Positions 1-7,530 of a stretch of 15,441 nucleotides of DNA are shown here, one piece after another. Origin of the DNA: Gammaproteobacteria bacterium (lineage in GTDB: Bacteria; Pseudomonadota; Gammaproteobacteria; Xanthomonadales; Wenzhouxiangellaceae). Position 1 is the stretch's first letter. Every line of letters starts with the position of its first letter. The notes under the pieces were generated by a model, which saw only the letters and a program-made list of their open reading frames with translations, searched no databases and was not told where the DNA came from. The stretch spans positions 1-15,441 of the forward strand of contig PWWM01000131.1 in the NCBI GenBank assembly GCA_003561495.1, written 5' to 3'. The translations under genes and the position numbers were made by a program.

Positions 1-441
1 ATCAATGCGCGCCTGCCGCAGACCCAGTGCGCCCAGTGCGGCTACCCGGGTTGTCGGCCCTATGCCGAGGCGATTGCCTCCGGCGAGGCCGACATCAACC
101 AGTGCCCGCCCGGCGGCGACGAGGGGGTGCGTGATCTGGCCGACTTGCTGGGGGTCGAGCCGAAACCGCTTGATGAGCGTTGCGGTGAACACAAGCCGCC
201 GCTGGTGGCCATCATCGACGAAGATCGATGCATTGGCTGCACGCTGTGCATTCAGGCCTGCCCGGTCGATGCCATCATCGGCGCAGCCCGCCAGATGCAC
301 ACCGTGCTGTTGGACGAATGCACCGGTTGCGAGTTGTGTTTGCCGCCCTGTCCGGTCGACTGCATTGACCTGGTCGAGCGGGAGCGCCCAACCGTCTGGC
401 CCCGCCCCGAACGCATCGCCATCCGGGTGCGCGCAGCATGA
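1..441 (+). CDS. rnfB: RnfB, electron transport complex iron-sulfur subunit (5' end missing)
   Basis: The reading frame is open from base 1, so the N-terminal membrane anchor (about 45 residues by comparison with RsxB) lies outside the window; 146 residues are visible. The first part carries the Rnf-specific cluster motif C10-x2-C13-x4-C18-x16-C35 in the context CAQCGYPGC. Two ferredoxin-type 4Fe-4S motifs follow: C77/C80/C83/C87 and C107/C110/C113/C117, each ending in CPVD. In the Rnf/Rsx complex RnfB is the cytoplasmic-face subunit that relays electrons between ferredoxin and the membrane subunits. Its stop overlaps the rnfC start by four bases (ATGA), which suggests translational coupling. 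All expected cysteines in the visible part are intact. The family assignment is secure; rnfA is presumably upstream but cannot be seen. Confidence 0.96.
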   Translation: MNARLPQTQCAQCGYPGCRPYAEAIASGEADINQCPPGGDEGVRDLADLLGVEPKPLDERCGEHKPPLVAIIDEDRCIGCTLCIQACPVDAIIGAARQMHTVLLDECTGCELCLPPCPVDCIDLVERERPTVWPRPERIAIRVRAA

Positions 442-1964
442 GCACGTCCACAAGCGGGCTCCGGCTGCATGGTTTTCCCGGTGGGCTGAAGATGCGTCAC
501 CACAAGCAGGTTTCCTGTCGGCAACCGCCGGCAGTGGCCGAAATCCCCAAGCGTTTGTACATTCCCATTGGTCAGCACCAGGGCGAGGTCGGCACGCTCC
601 GGGTCGAACCCGGCGAGCGCGTGCTGCGCGGCCAGGCCCTGACGGCCAGCGAGGATGATTTCGTGGTCCCGGCACATGCCTCGACCTCCGGCAAAGTGGC
701 CGGCGTGGTCGAGTGGCCGGCCAGTTGGCCGCCGGGCAGCTCGCGGCGTTGCATCGAGCTGATCAGCGATGGTTGCGATGAATCGATCGAACCACAACCT
801 TTGCCCGACTGGCAAAGCCGTGATTCGGAAGCAATCATCAACCACCTGCGCGCCGGGGGGCTGGCCGGGTTGGGCGGGGCCATGTTTCCGACCGCAGCCA
901 AGTTGCGCGGGGACTGGGGCGGGCTCGACACGCTGATTCTCAATGGCGCCGAGTGCGAACCCTGGATTTCATGCGATGAAATGCTGATGCGCATCCGACC
1001 CGAGGCGATCATCAACGGTGCGCGCATTCTGGCCCGGGCGGTCAGCGCCGGGCGCGTGCTGATCGCCATCGAGGACCCGATGGACGAGGTCGGGGCCGCA
1101 CTGGAAAGCGCCCGTCGTCAAATGGATTCGGCCAACATCGTACGAATTGTCCGCATTCCGGCGATCTATCCCGAAGGCGGCGAGCGCCAGCTCATCCAGA
1201 CCCTGACCGGCCTGGAGGTGCCGCACGATGGGCTGCCACAGGATCTTGGCCTGGTCTGTCACAACGTGGCGACCGCAGCCGCCGCTTTCGATGCCGTTGC
1301 CAGGGGATGGCCACTGACCGAGCGCCTGGTGACCGTGACCGGACCCGGCATCCTCGAGCCGCGCAATTTCAGCGCCCGCATCGGCACGCGCATTGCCGAA
1401 CTGGTATCACAGGCCGGTGGTTACACCGACCAGGCCACCCGGCTGGTGCTGGGCGGGCCCATGTCGGGCATTGCCCTGCCCAGCGATGACATTCCGATCA
1501 CCAAGGGCAGCAACTGTATCCTGGCGCTGGAAGCCGACCAGGTCAGTCGGCCCCACCCCACCCTGCCGTGCATCAATTGCACCGAATGCGTGCGCGTGTG
1601 CCCCGCCGGCCTGTTGCCGCAATTGCTGTTCAAGGCCGTGGCCGCAGACCACGAAGATGAGGCCGCTGAACTGAATCTGTTCGATTGCATCGAATGCGGC
1701 TGTTGTGCCCAGGTCTGTCCCAGTCATATTCCGTTGGTCGACTGGTATCGGCACGGCAAGGACCGCTTGCGCCTGAAACGACTCGATCAGCGCCGGGCGG
1801 CACTGGCCAAACGACGTTTCGAAGCTCGCCAGTCCCGTCTCGAGAAAGCCGAGGCCGAACGCCAGGCGCGGCGTGAACGCCGCCGCCAGAAGCTTGCTGC
1901 GCCGGATCAGGCCAAAAGTGAAATCCAGGCGGCCATCGAGCGGGCTCGCGGAAAAAAGGATTGA
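438..1964 (+). CDS. rnfC: RnfC, NADH-side subunit of the Rnf complex
   Basis: A 508-residue peripheral subunit thought to hold the NADH/FMN site and iron-sulfur clusters of Rnf. The N-terminal GFPGGLK (12-18) matches the family's start region, which supports the ATG at 438. A barrel-sandwich segment follows (about 40-115), then a complex-I 51-kDa-like domain with GGLAGLGGAMFPTAAKL (140-156) and LNGAECEPWISCDE (168-181). An SLBB-like region comes next. Two 4Fe-4S motifs lie at C378/C381/C384/C388 and C417/C420/C423/C427. The tail (about 440-508) is short, Arg/Lys/Glu-rich and likely coiled coil; it lacks the long Ala-rich repeats of E. coli RsxC (740 residues). The gene overlaps rnfB by 4 bp and ends 7 bp before rnfD. 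Confidence 0.96.
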   Translation: MSTSTSGLRLHGFPGGLKMRHHKQVSCRQPPAVAEIPKRLYIPIGQHQGEVGTLRVEPGERVLRGQALTASEDDFVVPAHASTSGKVAGVVEWPASWPPGSSRRCIELISDGCDESIEPQPLPDWQSRDSEAIINHLRAGGLAGLGGAMFPTAAKLRGDWGGLDTLILNGAECEPWISCDEMLMRIRPEAIINGARILARAVSAGRVLIAIEDPMDEVGAALESARRQMDSANIVRIVRIPAIYPEGGERQLIQTLTGLEVPHDGLPQDLGLVCHNVATAAAAFDAVARGWPLTERLVTVTGPGILEPRNFSARIGTRIAELVSQAGGYTDQATRLVLGGPMSGIALPSDDIPITKGSNCILALEADQVSRPHPTLPCINCTECVRVCPAGLLPQLLFKAVAADHEDEAAELNLFDCIECGCCAQVCPSHIPLVDWYRHGKDRLRLKRLDQRRAALAKRRFEARQSRLEKAEAERQARRERRRQKLAAPDQAKSEIQAAIERARGKKD

Positions 1965-1971
1965 GACGGCC

Positions 1972-3003
1972 ATGAAGTTCGAACTGGCCGGAGCGCCTCA
2001 CCTCCCACCGGCACAATCGGTTGCCGGCATGATGCGCCAGGTGCTCTACGCCCTGGTCCCGGCAATTGCCGCGCACTGGTGGTATTTCGGCTGGGGGATC
2101 GTATTCCAGATCGTGCTGGCCGTGGGCTTTGCGCTGCTGTTCGAAGCGATCATGCTTCGGCTACGCCAGCAGCCGGTGAAAATGTTTCTCGGGGACTTCA
2201 GCGCGGTCGTCACCGGGGTGCTGTTTGCCCTGTGCATGCCGCCGCTGGCGCCTTGGTGGATTGCCGCCATCGGCATGCTGTTCGCCATCGTCATCGCCAA
2301 GCATCTGTATGGCGGACTGGGATTCAACCTGTTCAACCCGGCCATGGTCGGGTTTGCCGCGGTCATCATCGCCTTTCCGATCGACCTGAGCAACTGGCTC
2401 GCGCCTCGGCCACTTTCGCCGGGACTGCCGGGTCTGGCCGAGACTGCCCGGGCCATTCTTGCCGGTCAGCTTCCACCGGGACTCAGCTGGGATGCGATCA
2501 GCCAGGCCACCCCACTGGATGCTTTACGCACCGGAGTCCAGGACAACCTCACCGTTACCGAAATTCGCCGCGATCCCGTCTTCGGCAACTTCGGCGGGCT
2601 GGGCTGGGAATGGATCGCCAGCTGGTACGCCATTGGCGGCCTGTGGCTGATCTACAAACGTGTGATCAGCTGGCATGTGCCGGTGGCCACCCTGGTCACG
2701 GTCATCGTGCTGTCGACGCCGCTGTGGCTGCTGGGACCGGATACCAACCCCTCACCGCCCCAGCACATCTTTTCCGGCGCGCTGGTGCTGGCGGCATTTT
2801 TCATTGCCACCGACCCGGTCTCGGGCTGCAGCACCTTGCGCGGCAAACTGATCTTCGGGGCCGGGGTGGCGGTGCTGACCCTGGCCATTCGACGCTTCGG
2901 CGGCTATCCCGACGGCGTGGCCTTTGCGATCCTGCTGATGAACATGGCTGCCCCGTTGATCGATCGATATACCCGGCCCCGAACCTACGGACACCGACGA
3001 TGA
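1972..3003 (+). CDS. rnfD: RnfD, flavinylated membrane subunit of the Rnf complex
   Basis: A 343-residue integral membrane subunit that carries covalent FMN and helps couple electron flow to ion transport. The frame stays open upstream to 1873, but the family N-terminus begins with MKFELAGAPH at 1972, 7 bp after the rnfC stop and 11 bp after AAAGGA. Hydrophobic helices run through the protein, with conserved PPLAPWW (90-96), KHLYGGLGFNLFNPAM (110-125), GGYPDGVAFA (310-319) and TRPRTYGHR (334-342). The motif SQATPLD (177-183) contains T180, the residue expected to bind FMN through a phosphoester link made by ApbE. Length and motifs match E. coli RsxD (352 residues). The stop overlaps the rnfG ATG by four bases. 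Confidence 0.96.
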   Translation: MKFELAGAPHLPPAQSVAGMMRQVLYALVPAIAAHWWYFGWGIVFQIVLAVGFALLFEAIMLRLRQQPVKMFLGDFSAVVTGVLFALCMPPLAPWWIAAIGMLFAIVIAKHLYGGLGFNLFNPAMVGFAAVIIAFPIDLSNWLAPRPLSPGLPGLAETARAILAGQLPPGLSWDAISQATPLDALRTGVQDNLTVTEIRRDPVFGNFGGLGWEWIASWYAIGGLWLIYKRVISWHVPVATLVTVIVLSTPLWLLGPDTNPSPPQHIFSGALVLAAFFIATDPVSGCSTLRGKLIFGAGVAVLTLAIRRFGGYPDGVAFAILLMNMAAPLIDRYTRPRTYGHRR

Positions 3004-3653
3004 GCCTGAAACGCTGGAAACCGGCCCTGGCGCTGATCGCGGTGGGCCTGCTGGCAGCTACAATACTGGCCGGCCTGGACCGCCTGACCCGCGACCGGAT
3101 CGCCTTGGAACAGGAACGGCGCGCGCTGGCCGCTCTCACGGAACTGTTGCCGGCCGAGCGTTTCGACAATGAACTGGTGAGCGACTGGTTCGAACATCCT
3201 GTCGCAGGCCTGGAGCGTCCAGTTCGCATCTACCGGGCACGCCTCGACGATCAACCTTCGGCCGCCGTCCTGGACCTGATCACCAGCCGCGGCTACAGCG
3301 GCGACATTCGTCTATTGGTCGCGATCGAGCCAGATTGGACCATCATCGGTGTGCGCGTACTTGAACATCGTGAAACGCCCGGTCTGGGCGATCGCATCGA
3401 GATCCGACGCAGTGACTGGATTCGCCAGTTCGATGGCGCCAGTCTGCGCCGACCCATCCCGGAAGCCTGGGCACCGGACCGACGCGGGGGGCAGTTCGAT
3501 ACCCTGACCAATGCAACCATCACGACGGGGGCCATCACCGATGCGGTGCGGCTGAGTCTCGAAGCCGCCGAATCACTTGACGAGGCACTCTGGGCCACTG
3601 AACCGGACACGCAAGCATTGGAAATTCCCCCGGATTTGTCGCAAAATCCCTGA
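3000..3653 (+). CDS. rnfG: RnfG, flavinylated periplasmic-facing subunit of the Rnf complex
   Basis: A 217-residue subunit with one N-terminal membrane helix (about 8-26) and an FMN_bind domain outside the membrane. LEHRETPGLGDRI (121-133) is the typical family segment. The flavinylation motif reads D167-T-L-T170-N171-A-T173, so T173 should carry covalent FMN. The usual Gly of (S/T)GA(T/S) is Asn here, which may or may not matter. The ATG at 3000 overlaps the rnfD stop (ATGA). The frame runs open upstream into rnfD as far as 2079, but that extension is a shadow of rnfD. After rnfG the conserved rnf gene order is broken: the next gene is a lytic transglycosylase and not rnfE. Confidence 0.94.
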   Translation: MSLKRWKPALALIAVGLLAATILAGLDRLTRDRIALEQERRALAALTELLPAERFDNELVSDWFEHPVAGLERPVRIYRARLDDQPSAAVLDLITSRGYSGDIRLLVAIEPDWTIIGVRVLEHRETPGLGDRIEIRRSDWIRQFDGASLRRPIPEAWAPDRRGGQFDTLTNATITTGAITDAVRLSLEAAESLDEALWATEPDTQALEIPPDLSQNP

Positions 3654-3664
3654 TTCGCGAAAAT
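3636..3664 (+). promoter_or_regulatory. possible weak sigma70-type promoter before the transglycosylase gene
   Basis: TTGTCG (3636-3641) and GAAAAT (3659-3664) are 17 bp apart, each matching four of six consensus bases. This would start transcription near 3671, about 54 bases before the GTG start at 3725. Two perfect palindromes lie close by, TTCGCGAA (3654-3661) and GTCCATGGAC (3672-3681). The match is weak and could be chance. Confidence 0.25.
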
Positions 3665-3712
3665 CATGCGTGTCCATGGACGGTCATGAAGCACCGACCT
3701 GGACACGAATCC

Positions 3713-3720
3713 AAGGGGAG
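3713..3720 (+). promoter_or_regulatory. ribosome binding site that fixes the GTG start at 3725
   Basis: AAGGGGAG lies 4 bp before the GTG at 3725 (6 bp counted from the AAGGGG core). The only in-frame ATG, at 3686, has no comparable site and would put 13 charged residues in front of the signal peptide. Confidence 0.7.
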
Positions 3721-3724
3721 CCCC

Positions 3725-5197
3725 GTGAAAATACTCCACCCGGTCATCTGCCTAGCCGGTTTGATTGCATGCTGTTCCGTCAAAGCCGAACTCGCAACAG
3801 GCGATCCCTTCTGGCCGGCCATTTTCGAGCACCAACCCGAGCAATCCCAATGTGGTCCCGGCACTCCGGCTGAGCAATGGGCTGACTACTACGCCACTCA
3901 TCCGACTGAGCTGTTGGCGACCCTGTTACGCGCCCGTCCCTGGTTAGCGCATGTGGCGGCCGAGGTCAGACAGCGCAAGCTGCCGGCTGAACTGATTCTG
4001 GTGCCGATCGCCGAGAGCGGCTACGACAACTTTGCCCGTTCCCCTCGCGATGCCGCCGGCGCCTGGCAATTGATGCCGGAGACTGCCATCGCCCTGGGCC
4101 TGACCATCAATCGCTGGTATGACGGCCGCCACGACATGCTGGCGGCAACCTCTGCGGCCCTGGACTATTTCAGCGAGCTTTACCAGCGCTTCGATCGGCG
4201 CCTGGAACTGACCTTGGCGGCCTACAACGCCGGTCCGGGACGGATCTCACGCATTCTTGCTGCCGACAGCATCGAGCATGCAGCCCAGTGGAGCGAGCTT
4301 GCCTTGCCCGGCGAAACCCGCATTTTCGTCGCCCGGATCCTCGGGCTGAGCTGCCTGTTCTCCGAGCCCCATCAATACCCATTCGATCGACCGGTGCTGA
4401 CCGGCGAGCCCGGTTTCATCAAGCTGAAGACACCTGGGCCCTTGGATCTGATTGCGCTGGCCACCAAGGCCGATATCGAGCTGGGATTGCTGTTGCAACT
4501 CAATAGCGGCTTGAAATCGCACCTGACGCCGCCGCGTGGGCCACACCGCGTTCTGGTGCCCCATTCACGGGCCAAAGACGCTGACCAGGCAATTGCATCC
4601 ATGCAATCGGCCGAGGTACTGGCCTGGACCCGGGCGCATCTTGAGCGCCAGCATCAACCGGTCGAAATCGCGCATCAACACGGCATCGACCCGGAATTCT
4701 TCATCCACCTCAATCGCCTGGACAGCGAGCCGATTCAGGTCGGGCAACACTTGCTGGTACCGTCCAACGACAGTCGTCCTCTGGACCCGGCTTATCGGCA
4801 AAACTGGCAATTTCATGCCGACTGGCGGCAAAGCCTTCACCCGGAGTATCGCCTGCGCCATCTGGTTCGACGCGGCGAGGATCTGTGGAGTCTCTCGCAA
4901 CGCTACACGGTCTCGGCCGATCGCATTCGACAATGGAACGGCTTGTCCCCGAGCGCACCGATTCGTCCCGGCCAGTTGCTGGAAATCCCGCCTCATACCC
5001 TTGCCCTGGCCCTGAACGAGTACCAGACCCAGCCTGGCGATAGCTTGTGGGCCATTGCCCGCATGCATGGACTGAGCGTGGAATCGCTGGCACGACTCAA
5101 TGGTATTCCGATCGATTATCCGCTCAGCGCAGGCCGGGTTCTGATCATCGGAGAGGAAGGCTGCTGCAACCCCTTGGAACAGCTGCCAGCGCTGTAG
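3725..5197 (+). CDS. membrane-bound lytic murein transglycosylase with LysM repeats (MltD-like)
   Basis: With the GTG start the protein is 490 residues and opens with a clean export signal (MKILHPVICLAGLIACC). LIAC at 13-16 fits a lipobox, so it is probably a lipoprotein like MltD; cleavage after SVKA (21) is the alternative. A GH23/SLT lysozyme-like domain covers about 80-180, with the catalytic Glu in PIAESGYDN (E97), then AAGAWQLMPETA and LAAYNAGPGRI. Such enzymes cleave peptidoglycan between MurNAc and GlcNAc, leaving 1,6-anhydroMurNAc. Two LysM domains bind the wall near the C-terminus (about 379-421 and 434-474), and a degenerate one may lie at 312-345. The gene sits between rnfG and rnfE, 71 bp after the former and 30 bp before the latter, which is an unusual position. 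The fold is secure; the exact ortholog is less so. Confidence 0.9.
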   Translation: MKILHPVICLAGLIACCSVKAELATGDPFWPAIFEHQPEQSQCGPGTPAEQWADYYATHPTELLATLLRARPWLAHVAAEVRQRKLPAELILVPIAESGYDNFARSPRDAAGAWQLMPETAIALGLTINRWYDGRHDMLAATSAALDYFSELYQRFDRRLELTLAAYNAGPGRISRILAADSIEHAAQWSELALPGETRIFVARILGLSCLFSEPHQYPFDRPVLTGEPGFIKLKTPGPLDLIALATKADIELGLLLQLNSGLKSHLTPPRGPHRVLVPHSRAKDADQAIASMQSAEVLAWTRAHLERQHQPVEIAHQHGIDPEFFIHLNRLDSEPIQVGQHLLVPSNDSRPLDPAYRQNWQFHADWRQSLHPEYRLRHLVRRGEDLWSLSQRYTVSADRIRQWNGLSPSAPIRPGQLLEIPPHTLALALNEYQTQPGDSLWAIARMHGLSVESLARLNGIPIDYPLSAGRVLIIGEEGCCNPLEQLPAL

Positions 5198-5227
5198 AAT
5201 GGGGCAATTACTTTACTGGATCCCGAT

Positions 5228-5914
5228 TTGGACCCGACCTTTCGCAATCTGATCTGGCGCCAGGGCCTGTGGCAGAACAACCCCGGATTGGTGCAACTGC
5301 TCGGCCTGTGTCCTTTGCTGGCCGTCACCACCACCGCGGTCAACGGGCTGGGGCTGGGGCTGGCGACGATTTTCGTGCTGGTGTGTTCCAATCTGGCCGT
5401 GTCCTTGCTGCGCTCGACCCTGCAGCCGGAAGTGCGCATTCCCGCTTTTGTGCTGATCATTGCCACGACCGTCACGGTGGTCGATCTGAGCCTGCAGGCC
5501 TGGTGGCATGATCTGAGCCGCACGTTGGGCATTTTCGTGCCCCTGATCGTTACCAATTGCACCATTCTGGCCCGGGCCGAGGCCTTTGCCTCACGCCAGC
5601 CACCGATTTCGGCCCTGCATGATGGTCTGGCCCAGGGCATCGGCTTCGCCCTGGTACTGATTGCGCTGGGCGCCGGTCGGGAATTGATCGGCCAGGGCAC
5701 CGTGTTCGCCGACGCCGACCTGCTGCTCGGCCCGTGGGCCGAAGGCTTGACCCTGCAACTGATGCCCGAGGGCTGGGGACTGTTGCTGGCCATGCTGCCG
5801 CCCGGTGCATTCATCGGGCTGGGATTGATGGTCGCACTGCGTCAGTATTTGATTCAACGGCCTGCCGCCGTAAACATCACTGATGAAATGGATACCCAGA
5901 CCGCACGCGCATGA
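5228..5914 (+). CDS. rnfE: RnfE, integral membrane subunit of the Rnf complex
   Basis: A 228-residue multi-helix membrane protein of the RnfA/RnfE (NqrD/NqrE) family. The N-terminal QGLWQNNPGLVQLLGLCPLL and VNGLGLGLAT match the family closely. C28 (LGLCP) and C111 (IVTNCTILARAEAF) correspond to the cysteines that, in the related Nqr complex, bind an iron-sulfur cluster within the membrane between the paired subunits. GRELIGQGTVF and LAMLPPGAFIGLGLM are also conserved. No ATG is in frame near the conserved start; TTG at 5228 is the best choice, with GGA 7 bp upstream and a family-like N-terminus. An ATG at 5199 is out of frame. It is separated from rnfG by the transglycosylase gene, and its stop overlaps the nth start (ATGA). 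Confidence 0.94.
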   Translation: MDPTFRNLIWRQGLWQNNPGLVQLLGLCPLLAVTTTAVNGLGLGLATIFVLVCSNLAVSLLRSTLQPEVRIPAFVLIIATTVTVVDLSLQAWWHDLSRTLGIFVPLIVTNCTILARAEAFASRQPPISALHDGLAQGIGFALVLIALGAGRELIGQGTVFADADLLLGPWAEGLTLQLMPEGWGLLLAMLPPGAFIGLGLMVALRQYLIQRPAAVNITDEMDTQTARA

Positions 5915-6588
5915 ACAAAGCCGATCGCGAGGAATTCTTTCGCCGCCTGGCGGAAATTGACCCCCACCCGAAAACCGAGCTGGAATACGCCAGTCCGTTC
6001 GAGTTGCTGGTGGCGGTCACCCTGTCGGCCCAGGCCACCGATGTCGGCGTCAACAAGGCCACCGCCCGATTGTTTCCAGTCGCCAACACGCCGGAGAAAA
6101 TCCTGGCGTTGGGCGAGGACGGCCTGAAGGATTACATCAAGACCATCGGCCTGTTCAACAACAAGGCAAAAAACATCATCGCAATGTGCCGTATACTGAT
6201 CGAACAACATGACAGCCAGGTTCCAGACAACCGGGCCGACCTCGAAGCCCTGCCGGGCGTCGGGCGCAAGACCGCCAACGTGGTACTGAACACCGCCTTC
6301 GGACAGCCGACCATGGCCGTCGACACCCATATCTTCCGGGTCAGCAACCGCACCAAACTGGCGCCCGGCAAGACTCCGCTGGCGGTGGAAAAGGCCTTGC
6401 TGAAAAGGGTGCCGGAACAATACCTTCAGCATGCCCATCACTGGCTGATCCTGCATGGGCGCTACACTTGCCGGGCCCGCTCGCCCAAGTGCGGTGAATG
6501 CCCGGTACTGGACCTGTGCCGCTGGACGCCTCGCAAGCGCCATGTTGATCCCAAGCTGCTTGAAGCGGCGGGCGCCAGCACCCCATGA
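5911..6588 (+). CDS. nth: endonuclease III, base-excision DNA repair glycosylase/AP lyase
   Basis: A 225-residue HhH-GPD glycosylase that removes oxidised pyrimidines and cuts at abasic sites. The helix-hairpin-helix LPGVGRKTANVV carries the catalytic Lys K120, and VDTHIFRV carries D138. The 4Fe-4S cluster cysteines are C187, C194, C197 and C203 (C-x6-C-x2-C-x5-C). All of these positions have the same numbering as in E. coli Nth, so the start is well supported. The ATG overlaps the rnfE stop by four bases. An rnf-nth junction is also found in E. coli (rsxE-nth), so this half of the context is conventional. Confidence 0.97.
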   Translation: MNKADREEFFRRLAEIDPHPKTELEYASPFELLVAVTLSAQATDVGVNKATARLFPVANTPEKILALGEDGLKDYIKTIGLFNNKAKNIIAMCRILIEQHDSQVPDNRADLEALPGVGRKTANVVLNTAFGQPTMAVDTHIFRVSNRTKLAPGKTPLAVEKALLKRVPEQYLQHAHHWLILHGRYTCRARSPKCGECPVLDLCRWTPRKRHVDPKLLEAAGASTP

Positions 6589-6622
6589 AAGCTTTTGACC
6601 GACCACCCGGTCTGATCCTGTG

Positions 6623-7399
6623 ATGAACGCAGCAAAGAAACCGCCGAAACGAATGCTCGAAGTGCAACGCCGGTTTGCCGATCACCTGCGTAATCCGCAA
6701 AGCCGGCCAGCGCCCGAAGGCATCGAGGAACGCAGGCTTGGAGTTTACCGGCGGCTGTTTTTCAATAATCTGCGCAACCTGTTCGCAAAGAATTTTCCGG
6801 TCATCAGAAAACTCCATGATGATTCGGCCTGGGATGCCATCATCCGTGATTTCATGACCCACCACCGTCCGACCACGCCGCTGTTTACCGAAATCGGCCG
6901 GGAATTTGTCGATTACCTCGAAAACACCCGTGATGCCAGCCACGACGATCCACCCTGGCTGGCCGAACTGGCCCACTGGGAATTCCTGGAAACCACGGTC
7001 CGACTGCACGCCGCCGACATCGATGCCGTGGAAGTGGAATCCGAAGCCGAGCTGCTCGACCATTGCCCGGTACTCAATCCGACCCTCGCCATCGGTCAGT
7101 ACCAGTGGCCGGTCCACCGCATCGGACCGGACTATCGCCCGGACACTCCCGAGCCCTCACCAGTGCTGCTGGCGGCCTATCGCCGCCGCGACGACAAGGT
7201 CGCGTTCATGAAAATCAACGCCCTGACCGCCCATTTGCTATCAAACCTGCAATCGGCCGATCACCAGCCCGGCCGAGAATTACTGGATTCCATCGCCGAG
7301 GACATCAATCAACCAGCCGAACGGGGGATTGAATCCGGCGCCCAGCTACTCACCACCCTGCACCACCGCCAGATCATTCTCGGCAGCCGGGAGTCCTAA
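6623..7399 (+). CDS. DUF2063 protein (HvfC/BufC N-terminal-like)
   Basis: A 258-residue soluble protein with the DUF2063 signature in its first half: MLEVQRRFADHLR, then RLGVYRRLFFNNLRNLFAKNFPVIRKL, then FTEIGREFVDYL and PPWLAELAHWEFLE. Many family members sit next to a DUF692 (MNIO) enzyme and act as its partner in modifying bufferin-type copper-binding peptides. No DUF692 gene and no Cys-rich precursor peptide are visible here, so the role is open. The start is ATG 6623; GTG at 6620 is an in-frame alternative, and neither has a strong ribosome site. It lies 34 bp after nth, with a 12-codon frame bridging the two. Its stop is followed within two bases by the heptamer repeats. Confidence 0.85.
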   Translation: MNAAKKPPKRMLEVQRRFADHLRNPQSRPAPEGIEERRLGVYRRLFFNNLRNLFAKNFPVIRKLHDDSAWDAIIRDFMTHHRPTTPLFTEIGREFVDYLENTRDASHDDPPWLAELAHWEFLETTVRLHAADIDAVEVESEAELLDHCPVLNPTLAIGQYQWPVHRIGPDYRPDTPEPSPVLLAAYRRRDDKVAFMKINALTAHLLSNLQSADHQPGRELLDSIAEDINQPAERGIESGAQLLTTLHHRQIILGSRES

Positions 7400-7400
7400 A

Positions 7401-7470
7401 ACGGGAGACGGGAGACGGGAGACGGTGGTCGGAGGTCAGAGGTCAGAGATCGGTGGTCGTTGGTCGGTTG
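7401..7470 (+). repeat. degenerate G-rich heptamer array after the DUF2063 gene
   Basis: Ten consecutive 7-bp units can be read without a gap: three exact ACGGGAG (7401-7421), then ACGGTGG, TCGGAGG, TCAGAGG, TCAGAGA, TCGGTGG, TCGTTGG and TCGGTTG. Most units have C at position 2 and G at positions 4 and 7. The array starts two bases after the stop codon at 7397-7399. The 60 bp that follow (7471-7530) begin with a possible eleventh unit (GGGAGGA) and then show no clear periodicity, gene or strong hairpin. The array is G-rich on the sense strand of the DUF2063 gene. Its function is unknown; it is not a rho-independent terminator of normal shape. Confidence 0.85.
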
Positions 7471-7530
7471 GGGAGGATTCAGCAGGGATCAGGAATAAGT
7501 CTACACAGTCAAGGGCGGTGCAAAACCCGG

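Noticed and set aside
5..658. A 217-codon plus-strand frame across rnfB and the start of rnfC.
   Set aside because: It is out of frame with both genes, has the Arg/Pro/Ser/Ala-rich composition of a shadow frame, and the rnfB and rnfC motifs are clear in their own frames.
2079..2999. An upstream extension of the rnfG frame through rnfD.
   Set aside because: rnfD is certain in another frame, and rnfG homology begins at the ATG at 3000.
5854..6606. A 250-codon open frame on the minus strand opposite nth, and similar long minus-strand frames elsewhere (e.g. 5116-5814, 10037-10666).
   Set aside because: They lie opposite well-identified genes, show no recognisable domain, and long antisense frames are expected at this GC content.
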